Numbered from the stretch's first letter, positions 1 through 4,716 are shown. The stretch is DNA of 6,659 bases from Candidatus Aminicenantota bacterium (GCA_026393775.1 JAPKZM010000021.1:1-6659), one strand, 5' to 3'. Notes: a model not told the origin generated them from the sequence alone. Numbers and translations are program-made.

Positions 1-236
1 AGGAAGATCAGATATTCGTCACCGCCTTCCTGCGCTGCCACGGCTCGATCAAGGAAATGGAAGCGCTATTCGGCATCTCCTACCCGACGGTCAAGAACCG
101 CCTCAACCGCATCGCCGCCCAGCTCGAGTACGTCGAGATCAACCCGCCGCCATCGTCGCTGGAGCTTCTCGGCCGCCTCGAGAAGGGGGAGATCGACGTC
201 AGCGAAACGCTGAAAAAGCTGGGGAAACAACCATGA
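1..236 (+). CDS. DUF2089-family helix-turn-helix protein, C-terminal part
   Basis: The gene is open at the left window edge; 77 residues are visible, read in frame from position 3 to the TGA at 234-236. The stretch GSIKEMEALFGISYPTVKNR (visible residues 14-33) reads as a helix-turn-helix and matches the DUF2089 core, in which an RGNIKEVEKELGISYPTVRN-like sequence is typical. The tail (visible residues 53-75, ELLGRLEKGEIDVSETLKKL) is the SHOCT-like helix pair often found at the end of DUF2089 proteins. Family members usually begin with a small zinc ribbon, which would lie outside the window. The role is probably DNA binding and transcriptional regulation, but no target is known. The stop overlaps the next start (ATGA at 233-236), indicating translational coupling with the small membrane protein. 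Family assignment is from memory of the motif, not a search. Confidence 0.85.
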   Translation, partial: EDQIFVTAFLRCHGSIKEMEALFGISYPTVKNRLNRIAAQLEYVEINPPPSSLELLGRLEKGEIDVSETLKKLGKQP

Positions 237-514
237 TCCCGCTCTGGTTAATGATCCGCGTCGAGGAAAAAGGAAAGCATGGCCTGGCCATTCCAGTCCC
301 CATCATTCTGGTCTGGCTGCTGCTGGCGGCCCTGCTGCTTCTGCTGCTGCCGCTGGTGCTGCTGGCGGCGCTGCTCTCCTGGCCCTGGGGCTGGGGCAAG
401 CCGCTGTTGCAGATCTATTTCCATATTTTCGTTTTGATCGGCTCGCTGTCGGGGCTCAAGCTCGACATTTCCAGCCGCGAGCACGACAAGACCACCCATG
501 TCATTTTGCGCTAA
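233..514 (+). CDS. Small poly-leucine membrane protein of the DUF2089 cluster
   Basis: A 93-residue protein of unknown function. It has a short polar head with an IRVEEKGK stretch (residues 8-15), an IPVP turn, then a very hydrophobic leucine/alanine block at about residues 20-50 that could be one long or two short membrane helices. A second hydrophobic stretch lies at about 58-72, followed by a polar tail resembling a beta-hairpin (LKLDISSRE through HVILR). I recall similar small proteins beside DUF2089 genes (basic head, IPxP, leucine block, acidic LKIDV-type tail), so the arrangement is probably conserved. The ATG at 233 overlaps the upstream TGA; an in-frame ATG at 251 is an alternative. 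The leucine block is written mostly with CTG codons, giving a CTG-rich run at 310-375. It probably anchors or senses at the membrane for the flanking proteins, which is inference. Confidence 0.75.
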   Translation: MIPLWLMIRVEEKGKHGLAIPVPIILVWLLLAALLLLLLPLVLLAALLSWPWGWGKPLLQIYFHIFVLIGSLSGLKLDISSREHDKTTHVILR

Positions 515-531
515 CCCTGCTACGCAGGATA

Positions 532-589
532 AGTACCTTAGAAAACAAATTTACTTGTTTTTTAATAAGTAAATTTGTTTTAAGGTACT
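532..589. repeat. Long AT-rich inverted repeat (hairpin) before the SHOCT gene
   Basis: The left arm (532-556) and right arm (567-589) are reverse complements over about 23 bp, with only a two-base bulge on the left side and a 10-base loop. The arms begin AGTACCTTA and end ATTTACTT. The structure ends four bases before the Shine-Dalgarno AAGGAGGA (593-600). A shorter competing hairpin, AAAACAA (542-548) with TTGTTTT (555-561), can form inside the left arm and loop. A small GC hairpin, CCTGC-tac-GCAGG (516-528), precedes it. The composition contrasts sharply with the GC-rich genes on both sides. It could be an attenuator, an mRNA stabiliser or processing site, or a miniature mobile repeat. Confidence 0.8.
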
Positions 590-604
590 AATAAGGAGGA
601 AACA

Positions 605-1030
605 ATGAGCGAAGAAAAAAGAAAGATCCTGGAAATGCTGGCCGACAAGAAGATATCGGTCGATGACGCCGAGAAACTGCTGGCCGCCGTCTCCGAGCGC
701 GCCGGGGAAGGGGGAGCCTCCGCCGGCGATGCCGCGGGCAAAACCGGCCCCAAGTACCTGCGCGTGCTGGTCGAACCGGCTCCCGACAACCCCAAGGGCG
801 ACCGGGTCAACATCCGTGTGCCGCTCAACCTGGTGCGTGCCGGCCTGAAGTTCGCCAGCTTCATTCCCGCCCAGGCCCAGGAGAAGATCAACCGCGAAAT
901 GAAGGAAAAGGGGGTCCCCTTCGATCTGAGCCATTTCAACCCCCAGGACGTCGAGGCCCTGCTGGTCCATCTCAACGATCTGACCGTCGAAGTCGAGGGC
1001 AAGGAGAAGGTCAGGGTGTTTTGCGAATAG
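605..1030 (+). CDS. SHOCT-like domain protein (DUF2089-C type N-terminus)
   Basis: A 141-residue soluble protein with a strong Shine-Dalgarno (AAGGAGGA, 593-600) five bases before the ATG. Residues 1-31 (SEEKRKILEMLADKKISVDD, then AEKLLAAV) are the helix-turn-helix-like pair of the SHOCT-like family, also seen at the N-terminus of YvlB/DUF4097-type proteins and at the C-terminus of DUF2089 proteins. Residues 32-49 are a flexible Gly/Ala linker. Residues 50-141 form a second conserved domain beginning KYLRVLVEP, continuing VNIRVPLNLVRAGLK and ending LTVEVEGKEKVRVFCE, a combination I recognise in uncharacterised bacterial proteins. There are no membrane segments or signal peptide. SHOCT-type domains usually mediate oligomerisation or protein contacts, so a partner role with the adjacent membrane protein and DUF2089 regulator is likely but unproven. 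Confidence 0.8.
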   Translation: MSEEKRKILEMLADKKISVDDAEKLLAAVSERAGEGGASAGDAAGKTGPKYLRVLVEPAPDNPKGDRVNIRVPLNLVRAGLKFASFIPAQAQEKINREMKEKGVPFDLSHFNPQDVEALLVHLNDLTVEVEGKEKVRVFCE

Positions 1031-1037
1031 GCGCAAA
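1020..1037. repeat. Inverted repeat TTTGCG-N6-CGCAAA at the end of the SHOCT gene
   Basis: TTTGCG (1020-1025) and CGCAAA (1032-1037) are exact reverse complements separated by six bases, spanning the stop codon at 1028-1030. The same arms with the same six-base gap occur at 5792-5809, just after the promoter of the propeller gene. It may be a small 3' hairpin or a protein-binding site. There is no T-tract, so it is not an intrinsic terminator by itself. Confidence 0.5.
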
Positions 1038-1039
1038 GC

Positions 1040-1067
1040 GTAGGGGCACAGCGCGCTGTGCCCGTAC
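1040..1067. repeat. REP-like 28-bp palindrome
   Basis: Positions 1044-1063 are a perfect 20-bp palindrome (GGGCACAGCG followed by CGCTGTGCCC). The symmetry extends to GTA...TAC at 1040 and 1067 with one mismatch (1043/1064). Palindromes of the form GTAGGGGCAC...GTGCCCCTAC are dispersed in intergenic regions of many bacterial genomes, so this is probably a REP-like extragenic element. No T-run follows on either side, which argues against an intrinsic terminator, although the strong stem could protect the 3' end of the upstream mRNA. Confidence 0.75.
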
Positions 1068-1095
1068 AAAAAGTCAAAACGCAGTGGAGCAAATC

Positions 1096-1269
1096 ATGAG
1101 TATCAAGGAAGAGGGAAAGATTGCAGCGGAAAAGAGTAGTGTGAATGAAAACAAAAAAAACCTGGTCGCGGAATCGCCGGCCCCCTTTCCCCTCTTTCCC
1201 TTCGGCACCTTCCTCCTGCCCTTGTTTATCCCCTGCCCGCAACCGACCGAGGGCAAAAAGAAAGATTAA
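1096..1269 (+). CDS. Doubtful small ORF, 57 residues
   Basis: An ATG at 1096 has a GGAG (1086-1089) six bases upstream and opens a 57-residue frame ending in TAA at 1267-1269. The N-terminal half is hydrophilic and lysine/glutamate-rich, written with AT-rich codons. The second half is hydrophobic and rich in Pro and Phe (ESPAPFPLFPFGTFLLPLF, residues 26-44), and the end is charged (EGKKKD). The coding DNA of the second half is a pyrimidine-rich tract (1181-1239). I do not recognise any family. A frame of this length in a spacer can arise by chance, and the longer reading from a TTG at 1021 would run back across the palindrome and is unlikely. It could be a leader or small secreted/membrane peptide, or simply non-coding. 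Confidence 0.25.
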   Translation: MSIKEEGKIAAEKSSVNENKKNLVAESPAPFPLFPFGTFLLPLFIPCPQPTEGKKKD

Positions 1270-1280
1270 GGGGCATTGAT

Positions 1281-1345
1281 GGTTGCCAATTTCAAATTCC
1301 AAGCATCAAATTACAAACAAGCACCAGGTTCCAATGACCAAAACG
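1281..1345. repeat. CAAATT/CCAA-type intergenic repeat
   Basis: This stretch is a run of near-repeated short units (CAATTTCAAATTCCAAG, CATCAAATTACAAACAAG, CACCAGGTTCCAATGACCAAA) spaced about 15-18 bases apart. It is AT-rich with almost no coding potential. Dispersed spacer repeats of this CAAATTCCAA style occur in several uncultured and deltaproteobacterial lineages, so a multi-copy element is likely. The copy number cannot be judged from one window. Confidence 0.45.
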
Positions 1346-1360
1346 AAGAGAGCGGCACTA

Positions 1361-1460
1361 GTTGATGGGTAGATGAGTTGAAGGGACAACGGCAATGACA
1401 GCGAAATATTGCGGTTTTGCTTGACCCATCAACCCTTTTACCCTTCTACCCATCTACTTC
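1361..1460. repeat. Inverted pair of period-8 repeats
   Basis: The left arm reads GATGGGTA-GATGAGTT-GAAGGGAC (1364-1387). The right arm, read on the minus strand from 1454 down to 1423, gives GATGGGTA-GAAGGGTA-AAAGGGTT-GATGGGTC. Thus both arms consist of degenerate 8-base units in opposite orientation. Exact pairings available are 1361-1370 with 1424-1433 (10 bp) and 1364-1373 with 1445-1454 (10 bp), so alternative hairpins can form around the central 35 bases. With the CAAATT repeat at 1281-1345 it fills the rest of the long spacer between the SHOCT gene and the ABC operon. No gene is evident here. Confidence 0.65.
1425..1451 (-). other. Predicted G-quadruplex motif (period 8)
   Basis: On the minus strand four GGG tracts lie at 1449-1451, 1441-1443, 1433-1435 and 1425-1427, separated by exactly five bases each. 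This meets the standard G3-N1-7 four-tract rule. It sits about 28 bases upstream of the -35 box of the ABC operon promoter, with the G-rich strand opposite to the coding strand. Folding is a prediction only. Confidence 0.5.
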
Positions 1461-1478
1461 TTTGTTTGGAATAGTTAT

Positions 1479-1508
1479 TTGACATCATTCCCGCCTTGGT
1501 GGTAAGGT
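1479..1508 (+). promoter_or_regulatory. Putative sigma-70 promoter of the ABC exporter operon
   Basis: A perfect -35 box TTGACA (1479-1484) is followed 18 bases later by TAAGGT (1503-1508), a weak -10 match (3 of 6). Transcription would start near 1515, about 30 bases before the ATG at 1544. The -35 is convincing and the -10 is not, so activation or a different spacing is possible. Confidence 0.4.
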
Positions 1509-1543
1509 AAAAACCTCGAATCCGCTCCCGTTTGGAAGGCGAC

Positions 1544-2269
1544 ATGATCGAACTGCGCAATGTCTGCAAGAGTTACAACAAGGGCTTATTACGCGCCGTC
1601 GACGACCTCACCCTGGCCGTGCCGCCCGGCGAGATCTTCGGCTTTCTCGGCCCCAACGGCGCCGGCAAGACCACGACCATCAAGATGATCGTCGGCATCC
1701 TCGCGCCCGATTCGGGGTCCATCGCCATCGAGGGCCGCGACAATCGCAGCGAGCCCCTGGCCTGCAAGGCGGTCACCGCCTTCGTCCCCGACGAACCGGA
1801 AATCTACGAGCGCCTCACCGGCCTCGAGTACCTCAACTTCATCGGCGACGTCTATGGCGTGCCGGCGGGCTTGCGCGCCGAGCGCGCCGGCCGCTGGCTG
1901 GATAAGTTCGAGCTGAGCGCCGTCGCCGGCGACCCCATCCAGACCTATTCGCACGGCATGCGCCAGAAGATCGTCCTCAGCGGCGCCCTGCTGGTCGAGC
2001 CGAAGGTCTTCGTCCTCGACGAGCCGCTGACCGGCCTGGACCCGCGCTCGGCCCACCACCTGAAGGAGGCCATGCGCGGCCACTGCGACCGCGGCGGCAC
2101 CCTCTTCTTCTCGACCCACGTCATGGAGGTCGCCGAGAAGTTCTGCGACCGCATCGCCATCATCCACAAGGGGCGTTTGATCGCCTGCGGCAGCCTCGAC
2201 GAGCTGCGCCGCCAGGCCGGCGAGTCGCAGTCGCTGGAAAACATCTTCCTGGAGCTGACCGAGCCATGA
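1544..2269 (+). CDS. ABC exporter ATP-binding protein
   Basis: A 241-residue ABC ATPase of the NatA/CcmA-like type that drives ABC-2 exporters. Visible motifs are Walker A GPNGAGKT (residues 36-43), signature YSHGMRQK (135-142, a common variant of LSGGQ), Walker B VFVLDEP (155-161), D-loop TGLD (163-166) and the H-loop histidine in STHVMEVAE (H192). At the Q-loop position the usual glutamine appears replaced by Asp in FVPDEPEIYE (80-89), as in many relatives of this class. The frame also opens with TTG at 1532, but the ATG at 1544 is chosen because GGAAGG (1534-1539) is then a Shine-Dalgarno four bases away and the protein starts with the usual MIELRNV. The stop overlaps the permease start (ATGA). 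It would energise the adjacent permease at the inner face of the membrane; the substrate is unknown. Confidence 0.95.
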   Translation: MIELRNVCKSYNKGLLRAVDDLTLAVPPGEIFGFLGPNGAGKTTTIKMIVGILAPDSGSIAIEGRDNRSEPLACKAVTAFVPDEPEIYERLTGLEYLNFIGDVYGVPAGLRAERAGRWLDKFELSAVAGDPIQTYSHGMRQKIVLSGALLVEPKVFVLDEPLTGLDPRSAHHLKEAMRGHCDRGGTLFFSTHVMEVAEKFCDRIAIIHKGRLIACGSLDELRRQAGESQSLENIFLELTEP

Positions 2270-3933
2270 AGCGCCTCAAGGCCCTGCTGGCCGCCGGCTT
2301 GCGCCAGAACTTCGGCCTGTCGCTGCTTAAGCACAAGGTTTTGCAGGGAAAAAAGGACCTCTGGCTGGTGCTGCTGGCCGGCATCGGTTTCTTGAGTCTG
2401 CTCCCGGTCCTCGTGCTGTACGTCAGGGGCCTCGGCCTCTTGTTCGGCATCCTGCGCGCCGCCGGCCAGGAGACGGCCATGCTGACTCTGGCCATACTGG
2501 TCGGCCAGTTTTTCATCCTGGTTTTCGGCCTTTTCTACGTCCTGTCGGCCTTTTACTTTTCCCGCGACCTCGAGTTCCTGGTCTCCCTGCCGGCGCGGCC
2601 CTTCGAGGTCATCGGCGCCAAGTTCGGCGTCATCCTGGTCAACGAATACCTGACCGTCCTCTTCGTCGTCGTCCCGGTCTTTGTCGTCTACGGCGTCATG
2701 GCCGGAAAACCCCTCGGCTACTGGCCCCTGGCCGCCCTCGTCTTCCTGCTGCTGCCGGTCATTCCCCTGGCCCTGGCCGGGTTGCTGGTCATGGCTATGA
2801 TGCGTTGTGTCAACGTCAGCCGCAAGAAGGACTTCCTTATCCTGGTCGGCTCGCTGGCGCTGCTGGCCGCCGCCCTCTTTTTGCAGCTCGGCCTCGCCGG
2901 CACGCGCAGTCCCGAGGAGCTGGTGAAGTTCTTCAGCGCCGCCGACGGCCTGGCGCGGCTTCTGGGCGAGAAATTCCCGCCTTGCATCTGGGCCTCACGC
3001 CTGCTGGCCTCGGGCTTCAGCGCCCCGGGCCTCGGCTACCTGGCCTTATTCGCCGGCGGGTCCGTTGCCGTGCTGCTGCTGTTGCTGCTGGCCGCGGAAA
3101 AATTATTCTACCGCGGCCTGATCGGCCTGTCGGAAATGGCCGTCCGCCGCAAAAAACTTTCCGCCGCCGCCCTGGCCAGCAGCTTTGCCAGCGGCCGCAC
3201 GGCCTGGCGGGCCATCCTGCGGCGCGAGTGGAAGCTGATGAACCGCACCCCCATCTTCCTGCTCAACGGCATCCTCTCGGTCGTCCTGGTCCCGGTGATG
3301 CTCTTTATCATGGTGCGCACCAGCGCCGGTTCATCATCCATGGCCATCCTGAAGATTTTGGGCTCGGGAAACCGCCTGGCCGAGATCCTGTTCGCCGCCG
3401 CCTTTTTCGTCGCCTGCGGCTGTTTGAATGGGACAGCTTCATCGACATTCTCGCGCGAAGGCAAAACTTTCTGGATCTCCAAGGTCATCCCGGTCGCTCC
3501 CGGCCGTCAGGTGACGGGCAAGTTCCTCCACTCCTACCTGATCGCGGGCCTGGGCGTCCTGGGCGGTTTGCTGGCGGTACGGCTGGCCCTGGGCTTGGGC
3601 TGGAAGAGCATCCTGCCCGCCGCCCTGCTGGCCTTCGTTGCCGGCGTATTGCTCACCGCCACAAACATGGCCGTCGACCTGGCCCGGCCGCTGCTGACCT
3701 GGACCAACCCGATGCGGGCCATCAAGCAGAACCTGAATGTCGTCATCGCCATGGCCGTCGACGCCGGCATCCTCTATGGCTTCTACCATGTTTCCCGGCT
3801 GCTGCGCCGCGTCGGATTTGCCGGCACGGGGCTGATCGCCGTTCTGTTCGTTATCCTCTCTTTGCTGGCCGCGGCTTCCATTTTCCTGTTGGCCCGTTTC
3901 GCGGACAAACGCTACACGACCATCGAGACGTAA
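2266..3933 (+). CDS. ABC-2 type exporter permease (PF16949-like)
   Basis: A 555-residue integral membrane protein with roughly 12 hydrophobic helices (about residues 33-53, 74-97, 119-143, 153-178, 189-208, 256-276, 330-350, 371-388, 424-440, 448-468, 492-507, 520-543). Family landmarks I recognise are SRDLEFLVSLPARPFEVIGA (99-118), VFLLLPVIPLALAGLLVMAM (159-178), SREGKTFWISKVIPV (396-410) followed by GKF, and TNPMRAIKQNLNV (480-492). Together they match the long 'putative ABC exporter' permeases (ABC_tran_2, PF16949) in Firmicutes and others. The protein looks like two similar halves fused, so one chain may supply the whole channel. The ATG overlaps the ATPase stop, and the GGAG at 2251-2254 is rather distant, so translational coupling is likely. 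The transported molecule cannot be inferred; peptides, lipids or drugs are all possible for this class. Confidence 0.9.
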   Translation: MKRLKALLAAGLRQNFGLSLLKHKVLQGKKDLWLVLLAGIGFLSLLPVLVLYVRGLGLLFGILRAAGQETAMLTLAILVGQFFILVFGLFYVLSAFYFSRDLEFLVSLPARPFEVIGAKFGVILVNEYLTVLFVVVPVFVVYGVMAGKPLGYWPLAALVFLLLPVIPLALAGLLVMAMMRCVNVSRKKDFLILVGSLALLAAALFLQLGLAGTRSPEELVKFFSAADGLARLLGEKFPPCIWASRLLASGFSAPGLGYLALFAGGSVAVLLLLLLAAEKLFYRGLIGLSEMAVRRKKLSAAALASSFASGRTAWRAILRREWKLMNRTPIFLLNGILSVVLVPVMLFIMVRTSAGSSSMAILKILGSGNRLAEILFAAAFFVACGCLNGTASSTFSREGKTFWISKVIPVAPGRQVTGKFLHSYLIAGLGVLGGLLAVRLALGLGWKSILPAALLAFVAGVLLTATNMAVDLARPLLTWTNPMRAIKQNLNVVIAMAVDAGILYGFYHVSRLLRRVGFAGTGLIAVLFVILSLLAAASIFLLARFADKRYTTIET

Positions 3934-3950
3934 ATTAATTTCCGAACTCA

Positions 3951-3974
3951 GTGTTAGTGATAGTGTTAGTGTTA
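3951..3974. repeat. Period-6 tandem array (GTGTTA)x4
   Basis: Four consecutive hexamers, GTGTTA, GTGATA, GTGTTA, GTGTTA, with a single substitution in the second copy. They lie 17 bases after the permease stop codon and just before the terminator region. Slippage during replication is the simplest origin. Confidence 0.8.
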
Positions 3975-3976
3975 GG

Positions 3977-4016
3977 AAAAAAACCGCTCATCTGAATTTT
4001 TCTCTGATGCGAGCAG
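3977..4016 (-). terminator. Intrinsic terminator candidate for the minus-strand operon
   Basis: Read on the minus strand, the arm at 4016-4006 pairs with 3992-3984. Six pairs (CUGCUC with GAGCGG, including one U-G pair) are followed by a two-base bulge (4010-4009) and three further pairs (AUC with GAU). The stem is followed immediately by seven U residues (complement of A3983-A3977). It lies about 70 bases beyond the stop of the 31-residue gene, a suitable place to end that transcript. The stem is imperfect, so the call is moderate. Confidence 0.5.
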
Positions 4017-4047
4017 GTCATAGACACCGCTACAGCCTGGCTTTTTT
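4012..4047 (+). terminator. Intrinsic terminator candidate for the ABC operon
   Basis: AGCAGG (4012-4017) can pair with CCTGGCT (4036-4042) through six pairs with one bulged G. A small inner pairing, TAG with CTA (4021-4023, 4030-4032), tightens the loop. A run of six T (4042-4047) follows at once. It is about 80 bases past the permease stop. Its left arm is shared with the opposite-strand terminator, so the two structures cannot form in the same duplex position but can in separate transcripts. It is weaker than a textbook terminator. Confidence 0.4.
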
Positions 4048-4052
4048 CTTCA

Positions 4053-4083
4053 CCCTAAACCCTGTACCCTATCCCTGTTGCCC
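4053..4083 (-). repeat. Period-7 telomere-like array with G-quadruplex motif
   Basis: On the plus strand CCCTAAA, CCCTGTA and CCCTATC follow each other with period 7, then degenerate into CCTGTTG and CCCTATC. On the minus strand this gives five GGG tracts (4081-4083, 4073-4075, 4067-4069, 4060-4062, 4053-4055) with gaps of 5, 3, 4 and 4 bases, a canonical G-quadruplex pattern. It begins six bases after the stop of the 31-residue gene, so it would be in that transcript's 3' untranslated region, before the terminator candidate. Confidence 0.7.
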
Positions 4084-4088
4084 TATCC

Positions 4089-4184
4089 TTAGAACTGAAT
4101 GCTGTGTCCCAACCAGAGAACAAACGCAACAGCAATTATATGCAGCACCCACCACAGCGGTTTCAAATATTTGATTTTGTTCAT
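4089..4184 (-). CDS. 31-residue single-span membrane miniprotein
   Basis: An ATG at 4184-4182 opens a frame of 31 residues ending in TAA at 4091-4089. The protein has a basic start (MNKIKYLK), a Trp-Trp pair, and one hydrophobic helix at about residues 9-25 that includes WWVLHIIAVAFVLWLG, with histidines at 15 and 26. A GGAGG lies nine bases before the ATG and overlaps the last codons and stop of the upstream 152-residue gene, with only six bases between the genes, so coupled translation is likely. The positive-inside rule puts the N-terminus in the cytoplasm. No family is recognised. It may be a subunit or regulator of the adjacent membrane protein, as small membrane proteins often are. It is too short for routine gene callers. 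Chance is possible, but start signal, spacing and composition together favour a real gene. Confidence 0.6.
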   Translation of the reverse strand: MNKIKYLKPLWWVLHIIAVAFVLWLGHSIQF

Positions 4185-4190
4185 GCTCGC

Positions 4191-4649
4191 TTACCTCCAG
4201 AAATAACTGCCCAGGAAATAGACCGCGCCCCACAAAACCAGGTGGACGAACCAGAAGCCCAGCTGCGGGTAGCGGATCAGGTTCCAGCCCTTGACCTTGG
4301 GGTTGCTGTCCATGGGATAAACCTCAAGGCAGAAAATAGCCCGGCCGATAACGAACTTGCTCCACAGGATCAGGATGTCGGGCCAGATCGCGTGGATGGT
4401 CAGCGAGAAGTGGGCCATGGTGATGGTGCCGATGATGACGGCGAATCCGTTCAGCAGGTAAGCCCAGTGGACCGTCTTTTTGAAGGCGAACAGCAGCGGA
4501 ATGAGCAAGACGCTGACAAGGCCGGCGATAAACGGGACCCAGCCATAGCCCGTCTTGGCCGCCGGGTGATAGGCGAAATGCATCCAGCCGCCGCCGAACG
4601 ACAGGAAGAACAGCCCCAGAATGAGCAGGATCTTGATCTGTTTTTTCAT
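4191..4649 (-). CDS. Histidine-containing four-helix membrane protein, unknown function
   Basis: A 152-residue membrane protein. The ATG at 4649 is chosen because GGGGAGG lies five to six bases upstream; the frame stays open further back to 4745, but that would overlap the end of the EamA gene and add a non-conserved-looking polar head. Hydrophobic segments lie at about residues 5-23, 37-56, 62-84 (perhaps on to 105) and 130-150. Notable residues are H24 and H28 (MHFAYHP), H61, H80 and H86 (AHFSLTIH) and H136 (FVHLVLWG), most near membrane boundaries, plus many tryptophans. Such histidines might bind haem or a metal, but no cytochrome motif is definite and I do not recognise the family. It is 67 bases downstream of the EamA transporter and directly upstream of a 31-residue membrane protein, so the three are probably co-transcribed. 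Confidence 0.8.
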   Translation of the reverse strand: MKKQIKILLILGLFFLSFGGGWMHFAYHPAAKTGYGWVPFIAGLVSVLLIPLLFAFKKTVHWAYLLNGFAVIIGTITMAHFSLTIHAIWPDILILWSKFVIGRAIFCLEVYPMDSNPKVKGWNLIRYPQLGFWFVHLVLWGAVYFLGSYFWR

Positions 4650-4716
4650 CGAACCTCCCCATTGTTCATTCTTCAGATGGCAAAATGATAACATAAAAAA
4701 TATTTTTGCGGGACTT

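Noticed and set aside
310..375. CTG-rich run resembling a trinucleotide repeat
   Set aside because: The run is interrupted by GCG, GTG and CTT codons and simply encodes the leucine/alanine helix of the 93-residue protein.
1181..1239. Pyrimidine-rich tract as a further G-quadruplex on the minus strand
   Set aside because: Two groups of three G-tracts are separated by an 18-base gap, so four tracts within the usual loop limit are not available.
580..1302. A 240-codon minus-strand frame across the SHOCT gene and spacer
   Set aside because: It runs through the hairpin, the palindrome and the antisense of a recognised gene, with no plausible domain.
1589..2167. A 192-codon minus-strand frame opposite the ABC ATPase
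   Set aside because: It is the antisense of a gene with all the ABC motifs; the product is a low-complexity Ala/Asp/Gly/Val-rich string.
2805..3938. A 377-codon plus-strand frame within the permease gene
   Set aside because: It is the +1-shifted shadow of the permease, rich in Arg, Pro and Gly with no membrane helices or motifs. The permease frame has clear family landmarks.
4104..4688. A 194-codon plus-strand frame opposite the 152-residue membrane gene
   Set aside because: Its product is an Asp/Gln/Glu-rich antisense shadow, while the minus strand encodes clear membrane helices with a good Shine-Dalgarno.
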